A stretch of DNA of 64,000 nt from Holacanthus passer (taxonomy: Eukaryota > Chordata > Actinopteri > Pomacanthidae): NCBI GenBank assembly GCA_025331565.1, contig JAFREQ010000039.1, forward strand, positions 434,001 to 498,000, in the 5' to 3' direction. Positions 1-11,935 of the stretch are shown here, piece after piece. How positions within the stretch are numbered: position 1 is the first letter of the stretch; each line of letters starts with the position of its first letter. Both the position numbers and the translations under genes were made by a program. The notes under the pieces are model-generated. The model did no database searches, was not told where the DNA came from, and saw only the letters and a list, made by a program, of their open reading frames with translations.

Positions 1-302
1 GTTCTGATGGGCCATTGGTTTGGATGTGGCCACACCTGGGGGTTGCACAGTGGACAAGTGGTGGAGGGGAACTTCTATCAATCAATGTTTAAAAGATTGT
101 CTGAAATATTTATGTGTATTCATATTTATAGACTGTATATATTTGATATATCCATACCATACCTCCAGCTGTTTATTCCACAGAACATGTATCCACAGAA
201 CATGTATAAATTTAGAACAGGTTCAAAATACATTTTCCTTAATTCCACTATTAATCAAACGATTGAACAGTAAGAGATTAAGTGTATTGTGACACTGTGC
301 AG

Positions 303-475
303 TGTCTTGATTTAGGACATCTGTGCAATATTTTGGTGTAGAGCATCTCTGCAATATTTTGATGTAAGGCATCCGGAGAACATTTTTTTATGTAAGGCAT
401 CTGTACAGTATCTTTGTGTAGGGCATCTGTGCAGTGTTTTGGTGCCTGGCATTGTGCAGTGTTCTTGGTTTGTAT
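303..475. repeat. 26-bp minisatellite, about six copies
   Basis: A degenerate tandem repeat in the presumed hmga2 intron 3. The CATC-type core recurs at 318, 344, 370, 398, 424 and 450, giving a period of 26 bp with one 28-bp step. Each unit reads roughly 'aggcatctgtgcaatattt' followed by a T/G-rich end. The period is not a multiple of three, so the open frame seen across it on the minus strand is a repeat artefact. The flanks (1-302 and 476-650) show nothing recognisable. Confidence 0.75.
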
Positions 476-884
476 GCTCTGGTGCATGTGTATAGTGCTA
501 CATGCTGACAGTTGTATATGCGCTGAAACGTCAATTTGAATGCTCAAGTCAAATTTCTCCTAACAGAGACAATACTGCACATGGTCCACCGTTAATACTG
601 TATATATCTACCATACTCATATCACACTGTCAATACTGTTCATACTGTATACAGTGGCATGAAAAAGGTTGGGTACCTTTGATCTGTTCCTGATACTGTG
701 AATGGCTAAGTGAGTTAAAGATGATTTGATTTCCAAAAGGCATAAAGTTAAAGATGACACATTTCTCTAATATTTAAGATTACTTTTTTATTTCTATTTT
801 TTACACTTTCAAAACAATAAAAAAAAAGGAAAAGGACCTAAAACGTTTGGGTACCCTGCATGTCAGTACTAAGTAACACCCCCT

Positions 885-1586
885 ATGCTGTCCTTGATAC
901 ACAGGTTGTGCATGTTTGACAGTTAGTTAACTCTTTTCCCACATCAAGACTCTGGAGACCGACGTGCAGGTGTCCACAGGTTTAATGACATCAAGAAAAG
1001 TGTAAAACTAAAAGAAAATGAAAGCAATATAGTCAATAAGTTGTGTATTACATCTCCAATAATGCGTAGACATTATATTGCAAACACAAACTACAGAACT
1101 GCCAAGCAAGGCAGTTTGCAACGCAAACAATCGGCTAGCATGAAACAGTGTAGCTAATAGCCTAGCATAAAAACACCGGAGAAATAAGCTGACAAATGGT
1201 ACATTTCTACTGTGCTTCTAAACATAAATTTCCGCAAACAATAAAATGCAATATTAACATTTTAACTGCACATACTGACAATGCAACCAGAAAGTACAAG
1301 ATGTGTGCAGGTGCTGCTGAGATGTACAGATAAATGAGGCATAAACCACTAACTCCGTGTTCTGTTTGTTTTCACTTCCTGAGTAAAGTTTTATACAAAT
1401 TAACAGACTTCCTTGTAGCTGTCCCAAAGAAGCCAGTAGGTGGCAGTATTACTCTACAAATATCTTCACTTACATAAACACATACACTTTACTTTAAAGA
1501 TGTTTTTAAGCTAAATGAAAACATATTTAAACAATTTATGAACTTATGTCTTTATGATTTTTAACTTAGACTTTTAACCTTGACAG
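885..1586. mobile_element. About 700-bp insertion inside the Tc1 copy, possibly a solo LTR
   Basis: The Tc1 sequence stops at AACACCCCCT (875-884) and resumes with the same ten bases at 1587-1596. The 702 bp between are unrelated to Tc1. The insert has short inverted ends of the type CTGTC/GACAG (888-892 and 1582-1586), and TGTC...GACA would suit an LTR. However, a clean 4-6 bp target duplication next to TG/CA is not seen, and a 9-10 bp duplication would fit other element classes better. No open frame is present. Class unresolved. Confidence 0.5.
1433..1446 (+). promoter_or_regulatory. CTCF-like motif
   Basis: CCAGTAGGTGGCAG matches the core of the vertebrate CTCF consensus (CCA-S-YAGRKGGCAS) base for base. 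It lies inside the insertion that splits the Tc1 element, so it may have been brought by that mobile element. Only a motif match; occupancy is unknown. Confidence 0.35.
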
Positions 1587-2223
1587 AACACCCCCTTTGG
1601 CAAGCATTAAAGCTTGTGAATACTTTTTGTCTTTCAGTTCTTGTTTGGGTTTTTTTTTTTTTCGATCAAGGGACTGTGAGATCTATGGCAAAACCTTCAG
1701 CTTGCACCTCTTGAGGTAGTCCATTGTGGACATTGAGGTGCATTTTGAATCATTATCCTGTTGTGCCATCCACTTTTCTTCACGAGCTTTTTTACAGACA
1801 GTGTGATATTTCCTTCCAGAATGTGTTGGTATATCATTTCATCCATTCTTCTTCTAACAATGAAATGTTTCCCGTGCCACTGACTGCGACACAAGCCCAA
1901 AGCATGTTTGATCCAAGCCCATGCATTGAAGTTGTAGAGGTGTTATTTTGTCTTCAAACATATCTTTAAGGTTTTGAGGAGGCAGGAAAGGTTTTCTTCT
2001 GATGATATAGGTGAACAGAATTGGATTATTCTCTTCTTTTTATTGGGATTATTATTCTCCAACTCCATCCTCTCTACTCCGTGGACCCACCATCAAACCA
2101 CTTGGCTCCTAGGCTGGCCATTTCCTGGACATTGCACGGACTGCCGGAGATAACCTCATTCTCACTCATTGCCTTTAGGGATAGTCTTTCTAACAAATGG
2201 TTGTTTTTGTGAAAGGGTCTATT

Positions 2224-2590
2224 TAAATTCAGTTTTATTTATATAGTGCCAAATCACAGCAGAGGTTATCTCAAGGCACTTTTTATCTAGAGCAGGTCTA
2301 GACTGTACTTTTTATAATATTAATTAGAGACCAAACAATTCTCATCATGAGCAAGCACTTGGTGACAGCTGCGAGGATAAACCTCCTTTTAACAGGCAGA
2401 AACCTCAGAACAGAACCAGGCTCTAGGTGGGCAGCCATGTGCCTTGACTGGTTCAGTTGAGAGAGAGGGAGAGACGGGACCGGGGGCAAGAACCAACTGA
2501 TCGGTGACTGCTTTGTCAAGGATCTTCGAGAGAAAGGGTAGGTTAGATATAGGTCTATGGTTAGCTAAAATCTCTAAGGACAAATGTTTT
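2224..2590 (-). mobile_element. L2-type LINE, 3' end and RT fragment
   Basis: Plus-strand bases 2224-2290 read like the reversed 3' tail common to teleost L2 copies (TTTATTTATATAGTGCC, then a TTATCTCAAGGCACTTT motif). At 2500-2583 the minus strand encodes NHRPISNLPFLSKILDKAV, the classic start of an L2/CR1 reverse transcriptase domain. The body between has been deleted, so 3' UTR and RT are joined. Positions 2010-2223 next to it are unassigned. Confidence 0.7.
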
Positions 2591-3039
2591 ACAAACCTTC
2601 CAAATTAGTCAAATGTTTACCTAAGTGCTCTATTAGGCACATTGTACAAATTTAAATGGTAAGCATTCAAAGTTTTGTCACCCTCATGTTACACAGCATT
2701 ACATATGAAGTATATCTCATGACAGACTTTTCTTCCACAAAGACTTGTGTGGTAAAATTTGTAATTTTATGTTGTATTGTCTAGTACTTAATGATTATAA
2801 CTGTTTTGAAGATCTGAGGTTGCCATTACACATTAACTTGGTCTTGTTTGTATGCAGCTAAATTTCCTCAGAGTTGAGTTGAGTTTCCTCAGGTCATGCC
2901 CTGCAATATCAGCTTGAAAATGATCACAGCAGCTGCATGCAGCAGCCAGCCAAAATGTATGCTGATATTGCGAGAGACACACTTTAGAAATAGTCAACCA
3001 TGGACCAACACACTGCTCTCACTACTCATTAAAGGCACG
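2591..3039. other. No gene or repeat recognised
   Basis: AT-rich intronic sequence. I see no exon with credible splice sites and no recognisable element boundary. Some of it may be eroded L2 sequence linking the two L2 fragments on either side, but this cannot be shown by eye. Confidence 0.5.
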
Positions 3040-4115
3040 TGCTTGGGTCTTACTTCTCTAATCTAATATGTTGTCAAGTCCACTCTCCAGTGGTTCCTCA
3101 AATCCACCCATCTTGACTACATTTGTCTTGTGTTAATAGATATTGCAGCCTTGTTGGGACAAATGAAAACCTCCTTGTGCCAATTAGATGTCCTACCAAC
3201 CTCTCTGCTTTTAAAAGTTTTTGACTTCATTGGTCCCTGCATAGTCAATAGTGTAAACTGCTTTTTCAGCCTTTGTTTAAGAAATCAGACTTGGACCACC
3301 CCCTGCCAGAGAACTGCAGGCCTATTTCTGAACTCCGACTAAACTATGTTGATAAGCAACTTGTTCAAATACTGGAATTGCACAGGGTATTCAATTTCAT
3401 AAAATTTCTGGTGTCTTTAAATTGTACACTACTTGTTTTTATTAGACTTTACTGTTCAATACTGTTGACCACCACATTCTAATCCGCAGGCTAAATTACC
3501 TGCTGGCCATTTCTGGGGGTTTATTGCAATGGTTCTCATCCTATCTCATAGATAACACTTTGTCAGTCTCCGTTGATGAGCTTGTGTCAGACATTCCTGC
3601 TTTGCCCTGTGATGTCCCCTAGGGATTGGTCTAGGGACACATTATATTCTCTGTATACATGATGCCCCTGGGACAGATTATCAGTAGTAAACGTCTCCCA
3701 TCATCTGTATGCTGATGACATCCAGTTGTACTTTTCATACAAGCCTGCCGAGCCTCATAAACTTTCTGCACTGAACAACTGTTTAACTCAATCAGGAACT
3801 GGATTGCAAATAATTGTCTGCAGTTAAAAGCAGTCTGTCTTGATTATTGTTCTGCTAACTTCACTCAGTGATCAGGCAGAACTTTGGTGCCTAGTCTTAC
3901 TAATTCCATTGTTTTGATGCTCATATGATGCTGACTCAATTATGCTTCTTTCATGGAAGAAACAGCTGAACAGGTCTGTTGTATCAAGAAATGAAACCTT
4001 GAAACAACCTTGAACAATGCTGCTGCTGGGCAGATCAATCTTAACATATTACACCTATTTTAACCTCTCTTTATGGGCTTCCTGTTAATTGATGAATTCA
4101 ATCTTAAATTTTGGC
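3040..4115 (+). mobile_element. L2-type LINE reverse transcriptase fragment, decayed
   Basis: Conceptual + strand translation in changing frames follows the order of an L2 RT: a KKSDLDHPLPENCRPISEL block near 3280-3340, a WFSSYLIDNTLSVSVDEL block near 3530-3590, and an HLYADDIQLYFSYKP block near 3705-3750. YADD is the RT catalytic motif. In-frame stops and frame changes (for example right after DIPALPCDVP, near 3620) make it a pseudogene. Its orientation is opposite to the other L2 fragments in this gene. Confidence 0.75.
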
Positions 4116-4700
4116 GCTCACTTATAGGGGCCCTATGCAGTCAGTTTGATTTGAACTGTGATATGTAGCTGTAAAATCAAGATTGTGTTGTCTTCGACAC
4201 TGGCCTACCAGTAGGGATGTGGAAACTTTCTCAAAAATGTGCTTGTCCAAAAAAAAATTGTGAAGTCAGCTTTAAGGTTCAGAAGTGCTTCGTGGCAACT
4301 GCTGGATGCAAAGAAGTCATGGGCGACTGGTGCATGGGGAAGCTGTGCGCCTCATCAAGAGAGAAAGGCAAATTAAATCAAATCAATCAAAAATGATTAA
4401 TTGAAAGGCAAATGGGTATAAATTATGAATTTTTTAAAAATCTAAATTTTCGCTCCCTAAATTTTGCATATTAACCCAGGACAAGATATCAACTACTTCT
4501 AGTCAGATTTCCATTTGGTGTGGATGGTTATGCTTCTTGAAACCCTTGATCTTTCATCAACTGCTCACAAAAAATTCCACTGGACCAATTTCTATGACTC
4601 TACACCTAACAGTTTTCCATGATTGATATTTGTAGTGGATAGACAGTCAAAGTCTAATAGTGAAATCAGCATTAGAATTGCTGACCACATTCACATATCT
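4116..4700. other. No gene recognised
   Basis: Intronic, AT-rich. A short stretch near 4200-4370 has more balanced composition, but no motif, splice pair or repeat family is recognised. Confidence 0.4.
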
Positions 4701-5400
4701 AAGATAAGATATTCCTTTATTCATCCCACAGTGGCAAAATCCACATTGTCCAGCAGCAAAGATGATAGAGAGGTTAAATAGTAATAGACAATAAACAGTA
4801 TAAACAGAGAGGTTTAAAACAGTATTAACAACTTAGCTACCATTAAAAGTATTAACAATTGTATTAAAAGAAATACAATAATTATTAACACTTTAAATAG
4901 GCTAAAAAAGTATTAACAAATTAAGATAAGATATTCCTTTACTTGTCCCACAACAGGGAAATTTGCATTGTTACAGCAGTAAAGATAAATAGTGGGTCAA
5001 TTTACAAGAAGTATAAAAAAGTGTCAGCAGTTCAATTTGGGTAAAGAAGTATCAACAATAGAAAAAAAAGATAAACCTTTATTCGTCCCACAGTGGGGAA
5101 ATTCACATCATACAACAGCAAAGGGGATAGAAGCAGTTAAATTGTAAAAAAGAACAATTTAAACAGAATAAAAAAGAAGATATTAACAAATTTACATGGA
5201 AAACAATTTACTGAGACTTTACAATTTGCAAATATGAATATGAAATATATGACCATTATACAAGATAAGATAAACCTTTATTCATCCCACAGTGGGGAAA
5301 TTTACATATCACAGCAGCAAAGGGGATAGCAGCAGTTAAATAGTAAAAAGAACAAATAAACAGGCTAAAAGAAGATATTAACGAATTGCTCGCTTGCAAG
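4701..5400 (-). repeat. Cluster of four LINE 3' tails (Rex1/Babar-like)
   Basis: Four related units begin at about 4702, 4922, 5065 and 5264. Each starts with AAGATAAGATA or a derivative, then CCTTTATTCRTCCCACAGTGG, then a cagcagcaaag block and an A-rich trail. This is the reverse complement of the 3' end of the LINE that finishes at 30445 in this window (GAATTTCCCCACTGTG, then AATAAAGGTATATCTTATCTT). Units are about 140-220 bp. None carries coding sequence. Confidence 0.7.
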
Positions 5401-6110
5401 CTTGCACAGCTTGCTTGAGGCTTTACTTGTTCTCATTCAATAATATGCATAGCAATAGGTTGTGGTCTCCAGTCTGCTGCACAATAGAAAAGTGATCACA
5501 TCAGTGATCACAACAGTGCTTATGCATTTATGTTTTATTTAAACACACCAAAAGTGACGACAAGACTGTAGCAATTTCGTATGACCAGTTGGAGTGCAAC
5601 AGTAAAGTAAGTCAATCATTTTCAAACAAAGTGGTAAGTGATAAGGAGAGCTTCTACAGTTCAGAAAAACAGCAGAGCATGTGACAGACAATGCTGTGAT
5701 TTCTCCTTTTTGTTATAGAGGGAGAGGGGTCTGGTTTGAGGCAGCGAGTGGGGGAGAGCGGCTCTATTAGCATGAGTGACTTCTGTACTTGAAGGGATTG
5801 GGGTTCACTGATGGTTATTTTGAAATACCCAGCCAGGCACGTTGCAGGTTCAGGGATTATTTTACTCCCCACAGACTGTAAATAGAGGACTCTTCATCCT
5901 TTGTTTTAATAGTCTGGGCTGCATTCAGATTGCATCTCAATTAAAATTTTTCTTTCATGATATCACATAGTGCTTATATTGGTGTATTACAAGGACTGTT
6001 GAGTTTTACATAAAAGCCAGTAATGATAAGGTGAGCGTGCTATTATTGAGAATTTTTTTTTGTTTTGTTATGTCACATAGTGCTTATACGATTGTTAGAG
6101 AATAGAATTA
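5401..6110. other. No gene recognised
   Basis: Intronic sequence without a credible exon or element boundary. The minus-strand open frame at 5654-5872 shows no recognisable domain. Confidence 0.4.
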
Positions 6111-6121
6111 GAATAATTTAG

Positions 6122-6152
6122 TATAATATGTATAATATAATATAATATAATA
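6122..6152. repeat. (TATAA)n microsatellite
   Basis: Five- to six-fold repeat of a TATAA/TAATA unit. Confidence 0.8.
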
Positions 6153-6502
6153 GAGTCAGAGTATAAGAAAGGCTTGAAGAAGTGTTTGGCACACATCCAT
6201 TTGCTGCATGTCTTGCTGCTTGTTGGGTGTGTCCTCTTGCAAGAGAAGAAGAGTTCTGCTTCCTGATTTTTGAGTGTCTTGTCAAACCTTACCACAACAA
6301 CAGACAACGGTAAATAAGGGAAGAAATTGATAATCATTTGATTTTTGTTAATTACTTGCCTAACTTACTAACTATCACTTGCACTTTACTGTCTTTGTGG
6401 TTGTTTTGTGTATTATGTCTTTATGGCTTATTGTATTTGTTCTTATTGTGTAAGCTGTAGCACTGAATAAACACAATGAGATTCCCCTGTATAGTGAATA
6501 TT

Positions 6503-7060
6503 GTAAATTCAATTCAATTCAATCTTAAGGCACTTCCTCATAGAGCAGGTCTAGGAAAAACTTCCTTTTCACAGGTACTACTTCACTCAGAAACCTCTGA
6601 ATAGGAAGAGGAGGAGAGAGGGGAGAAACGAGAAAGCACAGAGGGAAGATGCTGAGTTAGTAGCATGCATTGATTGGCGAATGCATACAGATGAGGAGAG
6701 AGAGAAGGAGAGGGAAGCTCATTGTAATCAATGGGAAATCCCCCAGCAGTCAAGGCCTATAGCAGAATAACTAAGGGATGGCTCAGAGCTCACCTGGGCC
6801 AGCCCTAACAATAAGTTTTAATGTGCCTGAATGTGGAGAGGGTGTAAAGGATGCAACCAAATAGATAAACATTACTGTACAGAAGCAGAACAGGGTAAAA
6901 CTGCAGACAGAAAGACAGTGTGAAAGTGTGTGGTGATCACACTGTGGAAAGGGGAGCAGGACAGGAGGAGTTCTAGGGAGAAGCAGCTGGGCACTCACCT
7001 CTGTATGCACTACTTTCCAAATGTTCAGTGTTGCTTGCATGCCTCATGCTGGACGGTGTT
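6503..7060 (-). mobile_element. L2-type LINE 3' end
   Basis: Begins with ATTCAATTCAATTCAAT, the reversed pentanucleotide tail of teleost L2 elements. It continues with CTTAAGGCACTTCC, AGAGCAGGTCTAGG and, near 6740-6810, a 'cagtcaaggcctatagcag' stretch and AACTAAGGGATGGCTC, landmarks also present at 47578-47630. The part after 6815 is more diverged. Non-coding 3' UTR only; the minus-strand open frame at 6783-7040 is not a known protein. Confidence 0.65.
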
Positions 7061-7554
7061 GTCATGGACTCCATTACTGTGATTAAGCTGACTGACATTC
7101 CAGCCAGAGCTGGCACAGAAAACACCAGATGTTTGAACTGATCTTGGATGGATGTTGGGGATTAGGGAGGTGGTCCTCTCTTTTAAGGGTCAGCGGCTGG
7201 CTGGACATACAAGCACCAGGGACTCTACATTTTCTTTTTTACATGATCAGAGCTGTTGTAGTGCTCAGCTGTTCAGCTCTGGTCCAGAGCTATGTACAAT
7301 TGTGAATTTGTTCAGGACCTCCTTCACCCCACAGTATGTGTGTTGTTGAAGTCCAACATGAAAAAAAAATCTCAGTCAAATGCGACCTCTGTATATACAT
7401 ATTGTTCTGATTTTAATGTGAAGATATTTGTCCTCACAAACACAGGCGTTTATCATCATCGATGGCTGCAAATTCTTGTTTCATGTTGGTATCTAGTGGT
7501 TGTTTTTTCACTTGTTTCCATTTGTAATTTGGTAACTCACTGTGCTAAAGTGTC
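7061..7554. other. No gene recognised
   Basis: Intronic sequence before the L1-type element. The small open frames here show no domain and have no splice context. Confidence 0.4.
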
Positions 7555-7692
7555 AAGAGAGGGACTTCCGGTTTGGGTGAACATGTGAAGAGCAGCCTGG
7601 TCTCTGGCTCTCGCAGCAATACCTTTGTAAATTTATTTTTTCTCTGATACCCCAACTAACTGTAAGTGGAATAATTAGAATTGGATCCTTAG

Positions 7693-8497
7693 ATGCACTG
7701 GCAAAATGTCAAAACCAACGAAGACATCGAAAAAGACTTTGAAACTGACACTGCTCCTGTGTGCAGCAATGCACCCATAGCTAGCATAGCGAGCTTACTT
7801 GAGGAGCACAGAGTTAGCATCGCAGCCGACTTTAAAACAACATTCGCTACTTTGGAACTGAGACTCGACAAAATACAGTTGGCAGTCACAGAATACAGTC
7901 AGTGAATGGACTCATTGGAATCCAACACTGAGCTGCAAGACTGGCAAATTCAAGCACTGGAAGAGAGATGTGCAAGGTTAGCAGATAGCAACACCAAGCT
8001 AGCAGTGAAGACTGCCGATCTGGAAAGCCGCAGCTGCAGGAATAACATCAGGATGATCGGCCTCCTTGAATCAATCGAAGAACCCAGACCCACGAACTTC
8101 TTCGCTGAACTCCTGGTGGAATTACTCAGCGACCAGACTCTCCAGTCTCCCCCGGAACTGGACCGGGCGCACCGAGTGCTAACCGCTAAACCTCAACTCG
8201 GCTCACGGCCCAGACTGGTAATATCAGACTAAGGAGCTGATCATCCGAGAGGTCCGCAAGAGGTGTGGGAAACTCCAGTACCGTGGGTCGCCAATGCAGA
8301 TCTTCGAGGACTACACACCAGAGGTCGCCGAGGAACGGGCTACATATCGGACAGTAATGGCTGAACTCTACAACCTCGCCCTCAGACCATTGCTTCTTTT
8401 TCCAGCCCGCCTGCAGATTACCAACTGTAAACAAAACCCGAGGCTGGAGAGGATCTTAGCAGTTAACCCACTCGCGGCTAATATGCCAACATACTAA
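7693..8497 (+). pseudogene. L1-type ORF1 (RNA-binding gag-like protein), broken
   Basis: Three consecutive pieces read as one ORF1p. Residues from 7693-7905 and 7906-8090 form a charged coiled-coil region of the form ALEERCARLADSNTKL. An RRM-like block follows, with RNNIRMIGLLE (about 8038-8070), LDRAHRVL and RPRLVI. A C-terminal part in another frame (8294-8497) contains IFEDYTPEVAEER and PARLQI. ORF1p normally coats the LINE RNA and acts as a nucleic acid chaperone. Defects are a stop at 7903-7905 and a frame break with stop at about 8230. Confidence 0.8.
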
Positions 8498-9178
8498 TTT
8501 AGCTTGCTGTGGAGAAGAGGTAATACCTCATTGGTAAGTCTTACGACCAAAACAGGGACTGGCAGTGCCTTACCACTCGTCATTTACAAGGACTATATGT
8601 CTAGTTATAGTAGGGTTGTCTATTTCAAAGGGATACATTGATTCATTGGCACAAAAATACCCTGTCTCTAAGCTAAATGATGGTTAAGTTCACACAAGTT
8701 CAGAAGTTGGTGCTAAATGTTGTACTTCGCTAAGTTTTACAAATATTAGTTTAATTTGAATTCCATCAAAACAGCACTTTTTTTCACCTCATTTAAGTTT
8801 GTACATTGTTAGAAACTAATACTATTATTAAAGAGGGGCTGATTTTACAGTGCACATAATATTCAAATCTGAGTAATTAACACCCTGTATGTCTTCTGAC
8901 ACTTTTTTCTCTCTTTTGGTATTCAAACCATTTTCATTTTCATATCTGCCTTTGTTATATGGTTATAGGAAACATGTTCAGGGTTCAAATTCATTTCAAT
9001 GGGGGTCCAAACTGGGATAAATAAGCTGCTAGAGCTGAGACAAATTAAGAAGAAGAGTAAAGGTGATGCAGATTGATTTTGATTTGGTTCTGATGAATGG
9101 GATTTGGGGAAAAGGATGGGGAAGAACCTCTTTGCCTGATATTGTTTATTTTGAGTTGTACGTTGACTGAACTGAACC

Positions 9179-11935
9179 ATGGCTAGTGTAACCGATGAGG
9201 GCGTGGCTGGCAGACGGGCCGTAAAGATTATTTCATTAAACACCGGTGGGCTAAATGCAGCAATCAAACGTGCAAAAATTATAATGCACATCAAAAACCT
9301 GAATGCTGATATAATGTTTCTCCAGGAAACACATTTATGTAATTCTGACCATAAAAAATTGAATAGACCATGGATTGACCAAAACTTTCATTCTCAATTT
9401 AATGTAAAAGCAAGGGGCACAGCATGTTGAGCCGAAAAAATGTTAATTTTACTCCAGGTGAGACAATGACAGATCCGAACGGGCACTCCGTTATTGCCAC
9501 TGGTACACTGTATGAAAAGCCTGTAATTTTAGCCTCCGTATATGCTCCCGACTGGGATGACCGTAATTTTGAGAACTCATTACTGACTTCCATTCCAAAT
9601 TTAGACTCTCACCTACTGATAATGGGAGGAGACATGAACTGTGTACTCGACACAGCACTAGATAGATCTAACCCACAATCAACTCCACCTATGAAAATGT
9701 CTCAAGCACTCTCCGCATTTATGGATTCATTGACCCCTGGAGATTTTTACATCCCTCCTTAAGACAATACTCTTTGTTCTCTCATGCACATCGTTCATTT
9801 TCACGCATAGAGTATTTCTTGATAGATAAAAACCTTATGCCAGCAACTGTCTTCATCCAGTATTTGCCCATAACAGTGTCGGATCATGCCACAGTAATTT
9901 TAGACCTTCACTTTAGTATGAAGCTGAAGCAATTCAGACATTGGAGGTTAAATCCTCTCTTACTGGCAGATGCTAACTTTTGCAAGCACATCTCTGAATC
10001 AATTACCTTTTTCTGTGAGATTGACAAAAACAATGAGACCCCCTACTATGGGACACTCTTAAAGCCTATATAAGGAGCAGAATCATCTCTTTCACATCTC
10101 ACGCAAATAAACAGCGGTGATCTCATCAAAAGATGCTAGAAGAAGCTATTACAGACCTAGATAACTTACTCTCCTCTTCAAATACACCAGATTTGTATGA
10201 AGAAAGAATAAAACTTAAAACAGAAACTAACCCTAACCCTAACTTGATCTTCTCCTTACTACTGAAGCTGAACAACTTCTCTGGCGCTCTTGAGGGCTGG
10301 TGTATGAGCATATGGGCCTTTGATAGGGTGGAGTGGGCCTATCTCCTCTTCTCCCTTCTCTTTTGGCACCAACTTTATGTCATGGGTCAAATTACTTTAC
10401 TCCTCTCCCTGCACCTCAGTGTGCACAAATTACCAGCACTCTGTGCTGTTTTCACTTTTTCAGGGCACACATCAGGGGTGCCCACTATCTCCGTTACTAT
10501 TTACGCTATCAATTGAGCCACTATCACTTGCTTGAAAAACGGAGGAGGGGTTCAGGGGACTTGAAAGATGGGGTGTAGAACATCGAGTTTTGTTATATGC
10601 AAACGATCTACTTCTCTATGTGAGAGACCCCCTAACAAGCATCCCACATATTCTTACTCTGCTGGATTCTATTGGTCAAATGTCTGGATATAAATTAAAC
10701 ATTTCTAAAAGCGAATACCTCCCAATCAACCAGTTGGCTATAGACATACCACCCTGGACTATACCCTTTAAAACAGCCAACACAGGAATTAAATACCTCG
10801 GCATCACAATAACACGATCTATACGAATGATCCGAGAACAAAATTTTATCTCATTAACAGCAGCAATTAAATTAGATTTGCAAAAATTTTCTACCATTGT
10901 CCTTAGCAGGGAGAGTGCAGATTGTAAAAATGAATGTGCTGCCGAGGTATTTATATGTCTTTCAATGCCTGCCTATATCCATTCCCAAATCCTTTTTTCA
11001 CAACCATAAATGGTATTATCTCTTCATTCATCTGGGCCGGGAGGTGTCCAAGAGCAAACCGAACACTGCCTTGTGGAAACAGGGCAGCTGGAGGGTTGGG
11101 CCTACCCAACCTCATTGGATATTATCGGGCAACCAATGTACATAAAATAATATCATGGTTTACCTCATCTCACTCCAGCTGGTGCCAGATTGAGTTAGCC
11201 TCTTGCTCCTCCTCGCTGTTGGCTTTAGCATGCAGTACCCTGCCCTTCTCTCCATCAAACTTCACTGCCAAACCTGTTGTCACCAGCACACTAAAAATCT
11301 GGGAACAAATAAGACACCACTTTGGCTGGCTCACCCTCCCCCTAGCTACTCCCATTTGCAACAATCACCTACTTATACCAGCAAAGATCGACCCAAATTA
11401 CATTATCCTAGAAAATAAGGGGTTACATAGCTTGGGAGACCTGTACATCGATGGTTTGTTTATGAGCTTCAACCAATTAGTCTCTACCTTTAATCTACGT
11501 AGGTCAAACTTTTTCCGGTACTTCCAACTGTGCGACTTTGCACACATTCAACATCATTCCCACATATTCCAACAACTAGCGGGATAGACCTGGCGCTCAG
11601 AACCACAACTCTGTCAAAGGGACACATCTCGTATTTGTATAATTTACTATCCCCATCTAATGACTTCACTCTATGTAAGATTAAAATGAACTGGGAATCA
11701 GAACTCCAACTAAACCTCTCTGAAGCCTTCTGGGAGGGAGCTCTGAGTGCTGTTAACTTGTCGTCCAGCTGCGCTATACTCTCTCTTATTCAATTCAAGA
11801 TCCTCCAGACTCCATTACAATAAAGAAAAACTCTCAAGGCTTTACCCTAATGTCAGATATACTAGGTTTAAATTTAAGTCCAACTCCACACATCGCTATT
11901 TTTGGCAAAGCCCAGACGAACTTCACACCACTTAG
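9179..11935 (+). pseudogene. L1-type ORF2 (endonuclease-reverse transcriptase), broken
   Basis: The start encodes an APE-type endonuclease: VKIISLNTGGLNAAIKRAK, then FLQETHL (metal-binding Glu), then MGGDMNCVLD near 9625, and SDHATVILDL near 9880. After a scar at about 10220-10310 it resumes at FDRVEW in the RT palm. The catalytic YADD is mutated to YAND (10590-10610), so RT activity would be lost. KSEYLPINQ and GIKYLGITITR follow, then a cysteine-poor C-terminal region to about 11935. At least five frame changes or stops are present. Compared with an intact relative, roughly 250-280 residues of the RT fingers and palm are missing. Confidence 0.8.
10227..10243. repeat. Interstitial telomere-like repeat (CCCTAA)n
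   Basis: CTAACCCTAACCCTAAC, nearly three units of the vertebrate telomere repeat, inside the ORF2 relic and within 100 bp of its large internal deletion. Confidence 0.75.

Larger units (their letters stand above)
652..2010 (-). mobile_element. Tc1/mariner-like DNA transposon, decayed and interrupted
   Basis: The left end begins with TA followed by CAGTGGCATGAAAAAGG, the usual end of a teleost Tc1-like element. The stretch to about 884 and the stretch from about 1587 to 2010 both match, from memory, the non-coding end and the antisense transposase-coding part of this family. On the minus strand 1697-1900 encodes a transposase fragment with the pieces KKSGWHNRIMIQN and PQCPQWTTSRG. The reading frame is short, several parts are missing, and the far terminus is absent. 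The element is split by a foreign insertion of about 700 bp. No activity is expected. Confidence 0.75.

Noticed and set aside
278..547. 89-codon minus-strand open frame
   Set aside because: It is generated by the 26-bp minisatellite.
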